A stretch of 64,000 nucleotides of DNA from Pseudomonadota bacterium. Lineage in GTDB: Bacteria; Pseudomonadota; Alphaproteobacteria; Rhodospirillales; Magnetospirillaceae. The notes below the pieces were generated by a model. The model was not told the origin of the DNA. It did not search any database and worked only from the letters and a program-made list of their open reading frames with translations. A program made the translations under genes and the position numbers. Location: positions 34,746-98,745 of the forward strand of contig JAJXUO010000004.1 in the NCBI GenBank assembly GCA_021782815.1, given 5' to 3'. Shown piece by piece: positions 44,389 to 53,102 of the stretch (the stretch's first letter is position 1; each line of letters begins with the position of its first letter).

Positions 44389-45149
44389 GGCGACTCCTGA
44401 TCGGTCTCGGCGGCGCGGCGATGTGTCCGCCCCATTCTGGTCGGCCAGGCCCCGTCCAGCAACTCCAGTTGCGCCGACGCGGTCAAATCCATCTCGGCCC
44501 GGACGCCGCCGCGCACAGGGCCGCGCACCCGGATCCGGCGGCCGCGCAGCAGGATCGGATCGCCCGGCCAGCGCCGCCGCAGGCGCCGCGGAATGCGCAC
44601 CGACAGGCCGTGGCCCTTAACGTCGCCCAGCAGCAGCGCCACCGCCCCCCGGGAGAGGGAAAGGCCCATCACCCGTCCTTCGATGACCTGATAGCGGCGC
44701 GGCCAGGCCGCCGCCTGATCCGGCCCGTGCGCGTCCATGCCGGTATCGGCCCACACACCGCGCCGGGCGGCCCGCGCCGCATCCTCGGCGGCGCGCAGCC
44801 GCTCCAGGTCTGGAACCGGCTCCGGATCAAGATGCGTCAGCCCCTGGCGCAGCCAGTCGGCCTGCAACCAGCGGCCCCGGGCATCGGCCACATAGAGCGG
44901 CTGGCGCTCCCAGCGGTCCGGCGGCCCGGCGGCATAAAGCCGCAACCTTGCCGTCCGCCAGGACGGCGGCGGCACAATCAGCCTTACGCCGGCCAGGGTA
45001 ACGGCGGCGCCGGTCTCGGTCCGCACCCCCCCGGCGCCATCCGCCATCAAACGCCCCCAGCCGAGAAACGTCAGCCCCGGCGGCACCGGCTCGGCCCACC
45101 CCCATCCCGGCCACAGCAGCAGCAGTAAGACCAGCCCCCCAAGGCGCAT
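44385..45149 (-). CDS. Secreted thermonuclease-like (SNase-fold) protein
   Basis: A 254-residue protein with a signal peptide (about 1-19). The middle part (about 90-135) resembles the C-terminal half of staphylococcal-nuclease domains: WLQADWLRQGLTHLDPEP, then an AEDAARAARRGVWAD helix. A basic OB-like segment (about 150-230) follows. I cannot see the complete set of catalytic Arg/Glu/Arg residues, so nuclease activity is uncertain. The gene is packed between the hydrolase gene and pip. Confidence 0.6.
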   Translation of the reverse strand: MRLGGLVLLLLLWPGWGWAEPVPPGLTFLGWGRLMADGAGGVRTETGAAVTLAGVRLIVPPPSWRTARLRLYAAGPPDRWERQPLYVADARGRWLQADWLRQGLTHLDPEPVPDLERLRAAEDAARAARRGVWADTGMDAHGPDQAAAWPRRYQVIEGRVMGLSLSRGAVALLLGDVKGHGLSVRIPRRLRRRWPGDPILLRGRRIRVRGPVRGGVRAEMDLTASAQLELLDGAWPTRMGRTHRRAAETDQESP

Positions 45150-45150
45150 G

Positions 45151-45936
45151 TCATTCCGGATCCACGGTCTGCAGCAGGCGTTCCAGCGCCGTTTCCATGC
45201 GGGCCAGATCGGCCGGCTCGCTCAAACGGTGGCCGCCGGATTTCACCAGCGTCACCTCCACATCGTCGGAGGCCAGCTGTTCAGCCAGGCGCAGGGCGGT
45301 TTCCCACGGCACGCTGGCATCCCGCTGGCCGTGGATCAGCCGCACCGGGCAGGCGATATTGATACGATCCCGCAACAACATCTGCTGGCGGCCATCCTCG
45401 ATGAGCAGGCGGGTCACCGGCAGCGGCGGCAGGCCTTCGTCCTCGTCGATCATCACCTGGCCCGCCACCAGCAAGGCCCGTTTCTGCTCGGGCGAGAAAC
45501 GCTGATGGATCAGATCCTCGGTGAAATCGGGGGCGGCGGCCAGACCCAGCAGCCCCGCCACCCGGCGCGGCCGCTCCAGCGCCGCCAGCAGCATCAGCCA
45601 GCCGCCCATGGACGACCCCACCAGCACCTGCGGTCCTTCGGTCAGGGCATCCAGCGCCGCCACCACATCGGCGGCCCACAGGCCGATGGAACCGTCCTCG
45701 AAGCGGCCCGAACTGCGGCCGTGGCCGCGCACGTCAAGGCGCAGACAGGCATGGCCGTGCCGCCGGCACCAGGCCTCCACCGCCAGGGCCTTGCCGCCGG
45801 TCATGTCGGAGCGCAGACCATGCAGAAACACCACGCCGGGGTTTTTTCCGCCACACCGTTCGTAGGCGATTGTCGCGCCGTCCGCCCGTGTTAATATCCC
45901 GGCCGTCGTCGCGGCGGCCGTTTGCTCCGCCGTCAT
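45151..45936 (-). CDS. Alpha/beta-hydrolase
   Basis: A 261-residue hydrolase with VVFLHGLRSDMTGGKA (oxyanion loop), DVRGHGRS, nucleophile elbow VGSSMGGW (Ser108), acid in HGQRDASVP and His in SGGHRLS: a complete Ser-Asp-His triad. The sequence is closest to the short-chain palmitoyl-thioesterase/carboxylesterase-like group of alphaproteobacteria; no substrate can be named. It is the first gene of a tight minus-strand unit with the nuclease-like gene and pip. Confidence 0.82.
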   Translation of the reverse strand: MTAEQTAAATTAGILTRADGATIAYERCGGKNPGVVFLHGLRSDMTGGKALAVEAWCRRHGHACLRLDVRGHGRSSGRFEDGSIGLWAADVVAALDALTEGPQVLVGSSMGGWLMLLAALERPRRVAGLLGLAAAPDFTEDLIHQRFSPEQKRALLVAGQVMIDEDEGLPPLPVTRLLIEDGRQQMLLRDRINIACPVRLIHGQRDASVPWETALRLAEQLASDDVEVTLVKSGGHRLSEPADLARMETALERLLQTVDPE

Positions 45937-45963
45937 CGCACCGTTCCTTGTGGTTTTTGGTTC

Positions 45964-47157
45964 ATGTCCATCGAAACGTCCTCTTCCGTCCGCCCGCCCG
46001 TCGTGCTTCAGGTTCTGCCCTCTCTGGTCACGGGCGGCGTCGAGCGCGGCACCGTCGACATGGCCGCCGCCCTGGCCGAAGCGGGCTGGACCGCGCTGGT
46101 GGCCTCCAACGGCGGCCATATGGTGCGCGAGCTGGAGCGGGTGGGAGTGAAGCATATCCAGCTGCCCCTGCACAGCAAGAACCCGCTGGTGATGCGCGCC
46201 AACATCGCCCGGCTGGACGCGGTGATCCGCGAGCATGGCGTCGATATCGTGCATGCCCGCTCGCGCGCCCCGGCCTGGAGCGCCTGGTCGGCCTGCCAGC
46301 GCACCGGCGCCCATTACGTCACCACCTTTCACGGCACCTATAATATGGGCTGGATGGGGCTGAAGCAGCGCTACAACGCCATCATGACCCGTGGCGAGCG
46401 GGTGATCGCCATCAGCCGTTTCATCGCCGATCATATTCAGGCCAACTACGGCATCGATCCCGACCGCATCCGCGTGGTGCATCGCGGCGTCGACATGGTG
46501 AAATTCGATCCGCACCGCGTCAGCCAGGAGCGCATCATTCAGCTGGCGCAGCGCTGGCGCCTGCCCGACGGCTTTCCGGTGATCATGCTGCCCGGCCGCC
46601 TGACCCGCTGGAAGGGCCAGAGCGTGCTGATCGAGGCCCTGGCCCTGCTGGACCGCCGCGACGTGCGCTGCCTGCTGGTGGGCTCGGACCAGGGCCGCAC
46701 CGATTATACCGAGGAGCTGAAAGCCCTGGTGGAACGGCGCGGCCTGACCGACGTGGTGCATATCGTCGGCGATTGTTCCGACATGCCCGCCGCCTACATG
46801 CTGACCGACGTGGTGGTCTCGGCCTCCACCGATCCCGAGGCCTTCGGCCGCGTCATCGTCGAGGGCCAGGCCATGGGCCGCCCGGTGGTGGCCACCAACA
46901 ACGGCGCCGGCCGCGAGAACGTGCTGGACGGCGAGACCGGCCTGCTGGTGCCGCCCCATGACCCCGCCGTCCTGGCCCAGGCCCTGGAACAGGTGCTGGC
47001 CCTCGGACCCGATCAGCGCGCCCTGATGGCCGAACGCTCCATCGACTTCGTGCGGCGGAACTTCACCCGCGAGCTGATGTGCGCCCGCACCCTGGAGGTT
47101 TACCGCGAGGTCCTGGCCGCCCCCCGCGATACGCAAGAGGCGGACCCGACGACGTGA
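45964..47157 (+). CDS. Glycosyltransferase family 4 (GT-B)
   Basis: A 397-residue retaining GT-B glycosyltransferase. The N-terminal domain opens [20 protein letters not shown]. The C-terminal nucleotide-sugar domain holds [19 protein letters not shown] and the EX7E motif region [22 protein letters not shown]. It likely adds a hexose to LPS core or another envelope glycan. The next gene starts at GTG overlapping this stop (GTGA), pairing it with a heptosyltransferase-type enzyme. Confidence 0.9.
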   Translation: MSIETSSSVRPPVVLQVLPSLVTGGVERGTVDMAAALAEAGWTALVASNGGHMVRELERVGVKHIQLPLHSKNPLVMRANIARLDAVIREHGVDIVHARSRAPAWSAWSACQRTGAHYVTTFHGTYNMGWMGLKQRYNAIMTRGERVIAISRFIADHIQANYGIDPDRIRVVHRGVDMVKFDPHRVSQERIIQLAQRWRLPDGFPVIMLPGRLTRWKGQSVLIEALALLDRRDVRCLLVGSDQGRTDYTEELKALVERRGLTDVVHIVGDCSDMPAAYMLTDVVVSASTDPEAFGRVIVEGQAMGRPVVATNNGAGRENVLDGETGLLVPPHDPAVLAQALEQVLALGPDQRALMAERSIDFVRRNFTRELMCARTLEVYREVLAAPRDTQEADPTT

Positions 47158-48092
47158 GCGCCGACAAACAGCGCATTCTGGTCATCAAGCATTCGGCCCT
47201 GGGCGATTTCATCCAGGCCATGGGGCCGTTCGCCGCCATCCGCGCCCATCATCCCGCCGCCCGCATCACCCTGCTGACCACCAAGCCCTTCGTGGCCCTG
47301 GCCCAGGCCTGCCCCTATTTCGACGATGTCTGGACCGACAGCCGCCCCAAGGTGTGGGAGGTGGCGGCCCTGATGAAACTGCGGCGCATGCTGCGCTCGG
47401 TGAAGTTCGACATGGTCTACGACCTGCAGACCTCGGACCGCAGCTCGACCTATTTCCATCTGATGGGCGATCCGCCCTGGTCGGGCATCGCCCATGGCTG
47501 CGCCTACCCGCACGACAATCCCGACCGCGACAAGATGCACACCCTGGACCGTCAGGCCGAGCAGCTGGCCATGGCCGGTATCAGCCCGACACCGCCGCCG
47601 GATCTTTCCTGGCTCCGCGCCGATCTCACCCGCTTCAATCTGCCGCTGCGCTACGCCCTGCTGGTGCCGGGCGGCGCCGCCCACCGCCCGGCCAAGCGCT
47701 GGCCCTCCGACCGCTTCGCCGCCCTGGGCACGCAACTGTCGGCGCAAGGGATCACCCCGGTGCTGCTGGGCACCCATATGGACGGCGACGCCATCCGCGT
47801 CATCACCGGCAACTGCCCGACGGCGCTGTCGCTGGCCACCCGCACCGATTTCGCCGACATCACCGAGCTGGCCCGCCATGCCCTGGCGGCGGTGGGCAAC
47901 GATACCGGCCCCATGCATCTGATCGCCGCCGCCGGCTGCCCTTCGCTGGTGCTGTTTTCCGCCGAGTCCGATCCGGCGCTGTGCGCCCCGCGCGGCGCGG
48001 TCGGCGTGCTGCAGGCCGAGGATCTGGCCCAGATGCCGCTGGAGCGGGTGGCCGAGGCCCTGCGGCAGCGGATGGCCCCCCTGCATGGCTGA
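47154..48092 (+). CDS. Glycosyltransferase family 9 (heptosyltransferase-like)
   Basis: A 312-residue ADP-heptose:LPS heptosyltransferase-type protein: [26 protein letters not shown] at the N-terminus, [13 protein letters not shown] in the nucleotide-sugar domain, and [19 protein letters not shown] with the conserved D-T-G-P. GTG start at 47154 overlaps the previous stop. It probably builds LPS core together with the family-4 enzyme. Confidence 0.9.
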   Translation: MSADKQRILVIKHSALGDFIQAMGPFAAIRAHHPAARITLLTTKPFVALAQACPYFDDVWTDSRPKVWEVAALMKLRRMLRSVKFDMVYDLQTSDRSSTYFHLMGDPPWSGIAHGCAYPHDNPDRDKMHTLDRQAEQLAMAGISPTPPPDLSWLRADLTRFNLPLRYALLVPGGAAHRPAKRWPSDRFAALGTQLSAQGITPVLLGTHMDGDAIRVITGNCPTALSLATRTDFADITELARHALAAVGNDTGPMHLIAAAGCPSLVLFSAESDPALCAPRGAVGVLQAEDLAQMPLERVAEALRQRMAPLHG

Positions 48093-48095
48093 CGG

Positions 48096-48123
48096 TTGAC
48101 TTGGAAAGCGGATGCCGTAATGT
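48096..48123 (+). promoter_or_regulatory. Possible promoter for thrS-infC
   Basis: TTGACT (48096-48101) is a good -35 hexamer; the best -10 is TAATGT (48118-48123) at 16-bp spacing, which is weak. It lies just after the heptosyltransferase stop and 41 bp before the thrS start. Confidence 0.35.
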
Positions 48124-48163
48124 CGAAAGTTCCGCAACAATCACGAAAAAGAGTGTGAAGTCC

Positions 48164-50080
48164 ATGGTCGCCATTACCCTGCCCGACGGCAGCGTGCGCA
48201 GCTTCGACGGCCCGGTTACCGGAGCCGAAATCGCGCAGGCTATCGGCACCGGTCTTGCCAAATCGGCATTGGCCATCCGCATCGACGGTGTGATGAAGGA
48301 CCTCGGCACCACTCTGACCGCCGACGCCCGGGTGGCCATCGTCACCCGCAAGGACGCCGAGGCCCTGGAGCTTCTGCGCCACGACGCCGCCCATATCATG
48401 GCCGAGGCGGTCAAGGAGCTTTATCCCGATACCCAGGTCACCATCGGCCCGGCCATCGAGAACGGCTTCTACTACGACTTCGCCCGCGAACACCCCTTCA
48501 CGCCCGACGATCTCGAGACCATCGAGCAGCGCATGCGCGAGATCGTGGCCCGCGACGAGGCCATCACCCGCGAGGAAATGGACCGCGACGCGGCCGTGGC
48601 CTTCTTCCTCGGCATGGGGGAAAAGTATAAGGCCGAGCTGATCGCCGCCATCCCCGAGGGCCAGGCCATCAGCCTTTACCGCCAGGGCGGCTTCATCGAT
48701 CTGTGCCGCGGCCCGCATCTGCCCTCCACCGCCAAGCTGGGCAAGGCCTTCAAGCTGATGAAGGTGGCCGGCGCCTACTGGCGCGGCGATTCCCGCAACG
48801 AGATGCTGCAGCGCATCTACGGCACCGCCTGGTTCGACGAAAAAGAGCTGGCCGCCTATCTCACCATGCTGGAAGAGGCGGAAAAACGCGATCACCGCCG
48901 TCTGGGCCGCGATATGGGCCTGTTCCATCAGCAGGAAGAGGCGGTGGGCGCGGTGTTCTGGCATCCCAAGGGCTGGCAGCTGTGGCGCACCGTGGAAAGC
49001 TATATGCGCCGCCGCCTGGAGCAGAACGGCTATCAGGAGGTGAAGACCCCGCAGCTGGTGGATTTCTCGCTGTGGGAAGCCTCGGGCCATGCCGACAAGT
49101 TCTCCGAAAGCATGTTCACCATCAAAACGCAGGACGAGCGGCATCTGGCGGTGAAGCCGATGAACTGCCCCTGCCATGTGCAGATCTTCCGCACCGGCAT
49201 CAAAAGCTACCGCGACCTGCCGCTGCGCATGGCCGAGTTCGGCTCCTGCCACCGTTACGAGCCGTCGGGCGCCCTGCACGGCATCATGCGGGTGCGCGCC
49301 TTCACCCAGGACGACGCGCATATCTTCTGCACCGAGGATCAGATCACCTCGGAAACCATCGCCTTCTGCGAGCTTTTGAAGTCGGTCTATGCCGATTTCG
49401 GCTTCACCGACATCCGCGTGAAGTTCTCCGACCGCCCGGTCAAGCGCGCCGGTTCGGACGTGTCGTGGGACAAGTCGGAAAACGCCCTGCGCAGCGCCGC
49501 CGAGGCCGCCGGCCTGGAGATGACCCTCAATCCCGGTGAAGGCGCCTTCTACGGCCCCAAGCTGGAATTCGTGCTGCGCGACGCCATCGGCCGCGACTGG
49601 CAGTGCGGCACCCTGCAGGTGGATACCGTGCTGCCCGAACGGCTCGACGCCCATTACATCGCCGAGGACGGCAGCAAGACCCGCCCGGTGATGCTGCATC
49701 GCGCCATCCTGGGCTCGTTCGAGCGTTTCCTCGGCATCCTCATCGAGCATCACGCCGGGCGCTTCCCGGTGTGGCTGGCGCCGGTGCAGGTGGTGGTGGC
49801 CACCATCACCAGCGAGGCCGACGCCTATGCCCGCGACGTGCTGACCCGCCTGAAGGCCGCCGGTCTTCGCGCTGAACTCGATATCCGTAACGAAAAAATC
49901 AACTACAAGGTGCGCGAGCATTCCCTGGCCAAGGTGCCGGTGATGCTGGTGGTGGGCAAGCGCGAGGCGGAAACGCAAGCGGTCGCCGTGCGCCGACTGG
50001 GCGGAACCACACAAGAAATTCTTGCGCTGGATGACGTCATCGCTAAACTGACCGCCGAGGCGACCGTTCCCGGCGCCTGA
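48164..50080 (+). CDS. thrS: Threonyl-tRNA synthetase
   Basis: A 638-residue class II synthetase of full length: TGS domain (about 1-60, [13 protein letters not shown]), second additional domain with editing residues ([11 protein letters not shown], about 75-80), and the catalytic core with [12 protein letters not shown] (zinc Cys). [25 protein letters not shown] is motif 2. The anticodon-binding domain begins [10 protein letters not shown]. It charges tRNA-Thr and uses the editing domain to clear Ser-tRNA. The ATG at 48164 is chosen; GTG at 48155 is in frame. infC follows, the common proteobacterial order. Confidence 0.97.
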   Translation: MVAITLPDGSVRSFDGPVTGAEIAQAIGTGLAKSALAIRIDGVMKDLGTTLTADARVAIVTRKDAEALELLRHDAAHIMAEAVKELYPDTQVTIGPAIENGFYYDFAREHPFTPDDLETIEQRMREIVARDEAITREEMDRDAAVAFFLGMGEKYKAELIAAIPEGQAISLYRQGGFIDLCRGPHLPSTAKLGKAFKLMKVAGAYWRGDSRNEMLQRIYGTAWFDEKELAAYLTMLEEAEKRDHRRLGRDMGLFHQQEEAVGAVFWHPKGWQLWRTVESYMRRRLEQNGYQEVKTPQLVDFSLWEASGHADKFSESMFTIKTQDERHLAVKPMNCPCHVQIFRTGIKSYRDLPLRMAEFGSCHRYEPSGALHGIMRVRAFTQDDAHIFCTEDQITSETIAFCELLKSVYADFGFTDIRVKFSDRPVKRAGSDVSWDKSENALRSAAEAAGLEMTLNPGEGAFYGPKLEFVLRDAIGRDWQCGTLQVDTVLPERLDAHYIAEDGSKTRPVMLHRAILGSFERFLGILIEHHAGRFPVWLAPVQVVVATITSEADAYARDVLTRLKAAGLRAELDIRNEKINYKVREHSLAKVPVMLVVGKREAETQAVAVRRLGGTTQEILALDDVIAKLTAEATVPGA

Positions 50081-50161
50081 TCAATTACCGATGTTCGAAG
50101 CCGTGCGAACCGTTGGGGCGGTTCGCATTGTGCTTCCAACCACTGCAACAGGAGACTTTTC

Positions 50162-50698
50162 ATAGGCAAGCCGCCCACCCCCGCGCCGAAGGACCGTGAC
50201 GGTCCGCGCGTGAACAACGAAATTGAGTCCCGGACCATCCGGTTGGTCGATGCCGATGGGGAGATGGTCGGGGTCGTGTCCCTTCGCGAAGGGCTGGAGA
50301 TGGCTGCCGAGGTCGGTTTGGACCTGGTGGAAGTCTCGCCCAATGCCGAGCCGCCCGTCTGCAAGATTCTGGACTACGGAAAATTCAAGTACGAAGCCCA
50401 GAAGAAGAAGGCCGAGGCCCGCAAGAAGCAGAAGGTCATCGAGGTCAAGGAGATCAAGCTCCGTCCCGGCATCGATGATAACGACTATGGCGTGAAACTG
50501 CGCGCCATGCGCAAGTTCCTGGAAGAAGGCGACAAGGTGAAGGTCACCCTGCGCTTCCGCGGCCGCGAAATGGCCCACCAGGATCTGGGCATGAAGCTTC
50601 TGGACCGCGTGCGCGGCGAACTGGACGATCTGGCCAAGGTCGAACAGTTTCCCAAGATGGAAGGCCGCCAGATGGTCATGGTGGTGGCGCCGCGTTAA
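50162..50698 (+). CDS. infC: Translation initiation factor IF-3 with apparent AUA start codon
   Basis: A 178-residue IF-3. The N-domain begins [20 protein letters not shown] and has a lysine-rich linker ([14 protein letters not shown]). The C-domain contains [19 protein letters not shown] and ends QMVMVVAPR. There is no ATG, GTG or TTG near the expected N-terminus. AGGAG (50150-50154) stands 7 nt before ATA at 50162, which opens the frame and gives the usual IF-3 length. E. coli infC uses AUU for autoregulation, because IF-3 discriminates against non-canonical starts; AUA here fits the same logic. A later GTG at 50210 would remove the N-terminal tail and lacks a Shine-Dalgarno. Confidence 0.92.
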   Translation: MGKPPTPAPKDRDGPRVNNEIESRTIRLVDADGEMVGVVSLREGLEMAAEVGLDLVEVSPNAEPPVCKILDYGKFKYEAQKKKAEARKKQKVIEVKEIKLRPGIDDNDYGVKLRAMRKFLEEGDKVKVTLRFRGREMAHQDLGMKLLDRVRGELDDLAKVEQFPKMEGRQMVMVVAPR

Positions 50699-50734
50699 GG
50701 CGGGCGCCCGCCATTTCGGACACTAAGGCCGCCG

Positions 50735-50780
50735 GCTGGAGCCGGTTCCGCTCGAACGGAACCGGCTCCAGCTTTTGCCT
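50735..50780 (+). terminator. Terminator after infC
   Basis: A perfect 16-bp stem (50735-50750 with 50757-50772, GCTGGAGCCGGTTCCG) with loop CTCGAA is followed by TTTTGCCTT. It lies between infC and the convergent small gene at 50808 and probably ends transcription from thrS-infC. Confidence 0.9.
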
Positions 50781-50807
50781 TACTCGTTATTCTTCACTCG
50801 TTGTTCT

Positions 50808-51137
50808 TCAGCGCCGCCGCCACTGCTGATGCAGGGCCATCATCTGCCCCTTGGCCTGTTCGCGGCAATTGCGCAGCGCCGCCGGATTGGCCGCGCCCTG
50901 CACGCAGGCCTGTTCCTGCTGCAGAATAGCCACTTCGCGGCTTAAGCGATCCAGCAGCATCTGCCGCCGCTCCGGGAACGGCATGCGGCCCATACCTGGC
51001 CCCATACCCTGGCCCATATTCTGGCCCATCTGCCCCGGCATGGGGCCGCCGGGCGCACCGGGCATGTTTTGCGCCAGGGCCGGCGCGGCCAGGGCCAGCG
51101 TCAGCGCAGCGGCAAGAACGGGAAGACGTTTCGGCAT
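50808..51137 (-). CDS. Small secreted Met/Gly-rich protein of unknown function
   Basis: A 109-residue protein with a clear signal peptide (MPKRLPVLAAALTLALAAPALA, cleaved before QNMPG). A 25-30 residue stretch rich in Met, Gly and Pro follows (repeats of the type MGQNMGQGMGPG). The C-terminal helical part has two Cys (QEQACVQGA, LRNCREQ). The Met-rich run could bind copper in the periplasm, which is inference. It is antisense to its neighbours, inserted between infC and rpmI. Confidence 0.65.
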   Translation of the reverse strand: MPKRLPVLAAALTLALAAPALAQNMPGAPGGPMPGQMGQNMGQGMGPGMGRMPFPERRQMLLDRLSREVAILQQEQACVQGAANPAALRNCREQAKGQMMALHQQWRRR

Positions 51138-51218
51138 CGCGGGATCTCTCCTGAGAGAAGGGGGACAAGGTTCAAGACGGCGGCCGGCTCCCGGACGGAA
51201 ACCGGCCCCTCAGATATC

Positions 51219-51247
51219 TTGCATTCTCCGGTGCCGGAGTCTATAAC
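51219..51247 (+). promoter_or_regulatory. Sigma-70 promoter of rpmI-rplT
   Basis: TTGCAT (51219-51224) and TATAAC (51242-51247) are separated by exactly 17 bp. They lie 87 bp upstream of rpmI, in the spacer divergent from the small secreted-protein gene. Confidence 0.65.
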
Positions 51248-51333
51248 CACCGCTTCCATCGGGCGACCAGGCTTGGAAGGGCATGCCTTGCCGCTCATGA
51301 ATCGCTGTAACTCTTTTTTGTAAGGAAGCGAAA

Positions 51334-51537
51334 ATGCCCAAGATGAAGACCAAGAGCTCCGCCAAGAAGCGGTTCAAGCTCACCGGGACCGGCAAGGTGC
51401 GGGCCAACGTGGCGTTCAAGCGCCACTGCCTGAGCGCCAAGACCTCGAAGATGAAGCGTCAGGCGCGCGGCACGTTCATCGTTGCCGAAGTCGACGCTCC
51501 GAACGTCAAAAAGTTCTACCTGCCGTACGGAGTTTGA
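51334..51537 (+). CDS. rpmI: 50S ribosomal protein L35
   Basis: A 67-residue strongly basic protein starting [20 protein letters not shown] and ending FYLPYGV, the standard L35 sequence of this phylum. It sits in the 23S rRNA of the large subunit. It is followed after 3 bp by rplT. Confidence 0.98.
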   Translation: MPKMKTKSSAKKRFKLTGTGKVRANVAFKRHCLSAKTSKMKRQARGTFIVAEVDAPNVKKFYLPYGV

Positions 51538-51540
51538 TCC

Positions 51541-51900
51541 ATGGCGCGCGTTAAGCGGGGCGTGACCACCCACGCCCGTCACCGTAAGATTCTGAAGCTG
51601 GCCAAGGGCTATCGCGGCCGTTCCAGCACCTGTTTCCGCACCGCGGTGCAGAAGGTCGAAAAGGCCCTGCGCTACGCCTACCGCGACCGCCGTGCCAAGA
51701 AGCGCAATTTCCGCAGCCTGTGGATCCAGCGCATCAACGCCGGCGCCCGCATCCATGGCCTGACCTACAGCCGTTTCATGAACGGTCTGAAGAAGGCCGG
51801 CATCGAGCTGGACCGCAAGGTTCTGTCCGATATCGCGATCACGCAGCCGGATGCCTTCAAGACGCTGGTCGCCCAGGCCGAACAGGCCCTCAAGGCTTAA
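51541..51900 (+). CDS. rplT: 50S ribosomal protein L20
   Basis: A 119-residue basic protein with the L20 signature [22 protein letters not shown] and [18 protein letters not shown]. It is needed for early 50S assembly, and in many bacteria it represses its own operon. It is in its usual place between rpmI and pheS. Confidence 0.98.
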   Translation: MARVKRGVTTHARHRKILKLAKGYRGRSSTCFRTAVQKVEKALRYAYRDRRAKKRNFRSLWIQRINAGARIHGLTYSRFMNGLKKAGIELDRKVLSDIAITQPDAFKTLVAQAEQALKA

Positions 51901-51952
51901 GGCGTTTCGCCCGGCCGGGCTTGCCCCGACGGGAGCGAAGAGCAAAAAGATC

Positions 51953-51982
51953 GGGGGGTCGTCCGTGGGCGGCCCCCCTTTT
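51953..51982 (+). terminator. Terminator or attenuator between rplT and pheS
   Basis: GGGGGGTCG paired with CGGCCCCCC, with imperfect lower stem, then TTTT. It lies 52 bp after rplT and 44 bp before pheS. A partial terminator here would set the ratio of ribosomal protein to synthetase transcripts. I see no leader peptide rich in Phe codons upstream of it. Confidence 0.55.
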
Positions 51983-52025
51983 CTGTCTCCATGTCCCCTG
52001 TCCCACGCTTTTGCAGGAAGGTCCG

Positions 52026-53102
52026 ATGATCGATCTGGATCAGGTTCGCGCCGAGGCGCAAACCAGCATCGCCGCCGCCACCAGCCTCGACGCCCTGGAG
52101 GCGTTGCGCGTTTCGCTGCTGGGCAAGAAGGGCTCCATCAGCCTGTTGATGAAGTCGCTGGGCGACATGGGGCCGGAGGAACGCAAGGCCGCCGGTCAAC
52201 AGTTGAACGCGGTGAAGGATCTGGTGAGCGCCGCCCTCGACGGCCGCAAGGCCGATCTGGAGCGGGCCGCCCTGGAAGAGCGCCTGGCCCGCGAGCGCGT
52301 CGATGTGACCCTGCCGCCCCGCCCCGAGGCCGAGGGCCGCATCCATCCCATCGCCCAGGTCATGGACGAGATGATCGCCATCTTCGCCCAGATGGGCTTC
52401 GCCGTGGCGGAAGGCCCGGATATCGAGGACGATTTCCACAATTTCACCGCCCTCAACATTCCGCCCGAGCATCCGGCCCGCCAGATGCACGACACCTTCT
52501 ATTTCGGCGAGCGCGCCGACGGCACCCGCCATCTGCTGCGCACCCACACCAGCCCGGTGCAGATCCGCACCATGCTGGCCGGTAAGCCTCCCATCCGCAT
52601 CATCGCGCCGGGCCGCACCTACCGCTGCGATTCCGACATTACCCATACGCCGATGTTCCACCAGATCGAAGGACTGGTGATCGACAAGGCCACCCATATG
52701 GGCCATCTCAAGGGCTGCCTGATGGAATTCGTCACCACCTTCTTCGAGGTGGACGAGGTGCCGGTGCGCTTCCGCCCCAGCTTCTTCCCCTTCACCGAAC
52801 CTTCGGCCGAGGTGGATATCGGCTGCTCGCGCCAGGGCGGCGAACTGAAGATCGGCAAGGGCTCGGGCTGGCTGGAAATCGGCGGCTCCGGCATGGTGCA
52901 TCCCAATGTGCTGAAAGCCTGCGGCCTTGATCCCGACGAGTACCAGGGCTTCGCCTTCGGCATGGGCGTGGAACGCATGGCCATGCTGAAATACGGCATC
53001 CCCGATCTGCGCACCTTCTTCGATTCCGATTTGCGCTGGCTGAAGCATTACGGCTTCCTGCCCCTTGATGTGCCGACCCTGTCCGGAGGGCTGACCCGAT
53101 GA
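52026..53102 (+). CDS. pheS: Phenylalanyl-tRNA synthetase, alpha subunit
   Basis: A 358-residue protein with an N-terminal coiled coil (about 1-90) and a class II catalytic domain: [36 protein letters not shown] (motif 2), and [14 protein letters not shown] (motif 3). The ATG at 52026 is preceded by GCAGGAAGGTCCG. Its stop overlaps the pheT start by 4 bp, coupling the two subunits of the (alpha-beta)2 enzyme. Confidence 0.98.
   Translation: MIDLDQVRAEAQTSIAAATSLDALEALRVSLLGKKGSISLLMKSLGDMGPEERKAAGQQLNAVKDLVSAALDGRKADLERAALEERLARERVDVTLPPRPEAEGRIHPIAQVMDEMIAIFAQMGFAVAEGPDIEDDFHNFTALNIPPEHPARQMHDTFYFGERADGTRHLLRTHTSPVQIRTMLAGKPPIRIIAPGRTYRCDSDITHTPMFHQIEGLVIDKATHMGHLKGCLMEFVTTFFEVDEVPVRFRPSFFPFTEPSAEVDIGCSRQGGELKIGKGSGWLEIGGSGMVHPNVLKACGLDPDEYQGFAFGMGVERMAMLKYGIPDLRTFFDSDLRWLKHYGFLPLDVPTLSGGLTR

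Noticed and set aside
45151..47136. Very long minus-strand open frame antisense to the family-4 glycosyltransferase gene
   Set aside because: Only its last 262 codons show a protein family (the alpha/beta-hydrolase starting at 45936); the rest is a GC-rich shadow of the plus-strand gene.
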